Source: JAKFVA01 sp046155225 (GTDB lineage Bacteria; Pseudomonadota; Gammaproteobacteria; Burkholderiales; Burkholderiaceae_C). From it: a stretch of DNA of 5,852 nt. Each line of letters starts with the position of its first letter. Position 1 is the stretch's first letter. The position numbers and the translations under genes were made by a program. This document shows, piece after piece, positions 5,184-5,852 of this stretch. The stretch is from the NCBI GenBank assembly GCA_046155225.1, contig JBJXED010000096.1:1-5852 (forward strand). The letters run 5' to 3'. The notes below the pieces were generated by a model. It did no database searches. It was not told the DNA's origin and worked only from the letters and a program-made list of their open reading frames with translations.

Positions 5184-5852
5184 ATGCACCTGCCGAACCC
5201 TTGCTCTTCAAACGCTCACTCGGCGGCCAAGAGCGCGAGCTGGTCAGCTTTGCCACGCACCCCAGCCGCTACCAGCACTGGAGCCTGAATGTCGATGGCG
5301 ACGTGGCACGCCTGAAACTCGACATCAATGAAGACGGCGGTATCAAGCCGGGCTACAAGCTCAAGCTCAACAGCTACGACCTGGGCGTAGACATTGAATT
5401 GCACGATGCCATCAATCGCATCCGCTTTGAGCATCCGGGCGTGAAGGTGGTGGTGTTTGAAAGCGGCAAAGAACGTATTTGGTGTTCGGGCGCGAATATC
5501 TACATGCTGGGTTTGTCCACTCACGCGTGGAAAGTGAACTTCTGCAAGTTCACCAACGAAACCCGAAATGGGCTGGAAGACTCGTCCCGTCACGATGGTC
5601 TGAAATCATTGGCTGCCGTGACCGGTGCCTGCGCTGGCGGCGGCTACGAGTTGGCACTGGCCTGCGACCGCATTGTGATGGTGGACGACCGCTCCAGCAC
5701 CGTCAGCCTGCCTGAAGTGCCCCTCCTGGGCGTGCTGCCCGGCACTGGCGGCTTGACCCGCGTGACCGACAAGCGCAAAGTGCGGCGCGATTTGGCCGAT
5801 ATTTTTTGCAGCACTTCAGAGGGCGTGCGCGCTGACCGCGCCAAGGACTGGA
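5180..5852 (+). CDS. boxC: BoxC, 2,3-epoxybenzoyl-CoA (benzoyl-CoA-dihydrodiol) lyase, N-terminal 224 residues
   Basis: BoxC opens the ring of the epoxidised benzoyl-CoA made by BoxA/BoxB, using two water molecules and releasing formate and 3,4-dehydroadipyl-CoA semialdehyde. It is a cytoplasmic enzyme of the enoyl-CoA hydratase/crotonase superfamily. The visible part contains strongly conserved BoxC stretches: PGYKLKLNSYDLGVDIEL (57-74), WCSGANIYMLG (101-111) at the CoA/oxyanion region, HAWKVNFCKFTNETRNGLED (114-133), AGGGYELALACD (151-162) and SLPEVPLLGVLPGTGGLTRV (175-194). The full enzyme is usually about 550 residues, so more than half lies beyond the right edge. The frame is open to the end with no break. 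It overlaps boxR by four bases and has a good Shine-Dalgarno. boxB and boxA normally follow, but they are not visible here. Confusion with another crotonase is very unlikely given these motifs. Confidence 0.97.
   Translation, partial: MNAPAEPLLFKRSLGGQERELVSFATHPSRYQHWSLNVDGDVARLKLDINEDGGIKPGYKLKLNSYDLGVDIELHDAINRIRFEHPGVKVVVFESGKERIWCSGANIYMLGLSTHAWKVNFCKFTNETRNGLEDSSRHDGLKSLAAVTGACAGGGYELALACDRIVMVDDRSSTVSLPEVPLLGVLPGTGGLTRVTDKRKVRRDLADIFCSTSEGVRADRAKDW

Overview
This window is the regulator, activation and uptake end of a box (aerobic benzoyl-CoA oxidation) gene cluster. The organism is most likely a betaproteobacterium of the order Burkholderiales, probably Comamonadaceae. Three things suggest this: the high GC content, the combination of BoxR, BoxC, benzoate-CoA ligase and a branched-chain-type ABC transporter, and an intergenic stretch (about 3541-3612) that resembles a repeat I recall from Comamonadaceae genomes. 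Genus cannot be fixed from the sequence alone.

Layout. Four genes read leftward (minus strand). From right to left they are a MioC-like flavodoxin (3642-4112), a benzoate-CoA ligase (1920-3521), a periplasmic substrate-binding protein (630-1817), and the first 173 residues of a LivH-type permease (1-521), which runs off the left edge. Two genes read rightward: boxR (4224-5183), a helix-turn-helix regulator fused to a shikimate-kinase-like domain, and boxC (from 5180), the ring-cleaving dihydrodiol lyase, which runs off the right edge. boxR and boxC overlap by 4 bases. The two arms diverge from a 111-base control region (4113-4223). It holds a good sigma70-type promoter for boxR and a dyad over its -10 element that also contains a TATAAT on the opposite strand. 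There is no gene-free stretch over 300 bases. I found no RNA gene, CRISPR array or insertion sequence.

How the parts fit together. The transporter presumably brings benzoate or a related aromatic acid into the cell. The ligase makes benzoyl-CoA. The BoxA/BoxB epoxidase (expected just outside the window) and BoxC convert it to a ring-opened product. BoxR probably represses the cluster and is released by benzoyl-CoA, as shown for BoxR/BzdR of Azoarcus. ACTGC/TGCA-type words occur in the boxR control region and in a perfect 17-base palindrome upstream of the substrate-binding protein gene, so one regulator may control both arms. A strong intrinsic terminator separates the substrate-binding protein gene from the permease gene.

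The enzymology is a known pathway, not a new system. The less familiar points are the flavodoxin inside the cluster, the possible two-strand promoter dyad, the putative TGCA operators, and the nearly complete substrate-site residues in the kinase-like half of BoxR.
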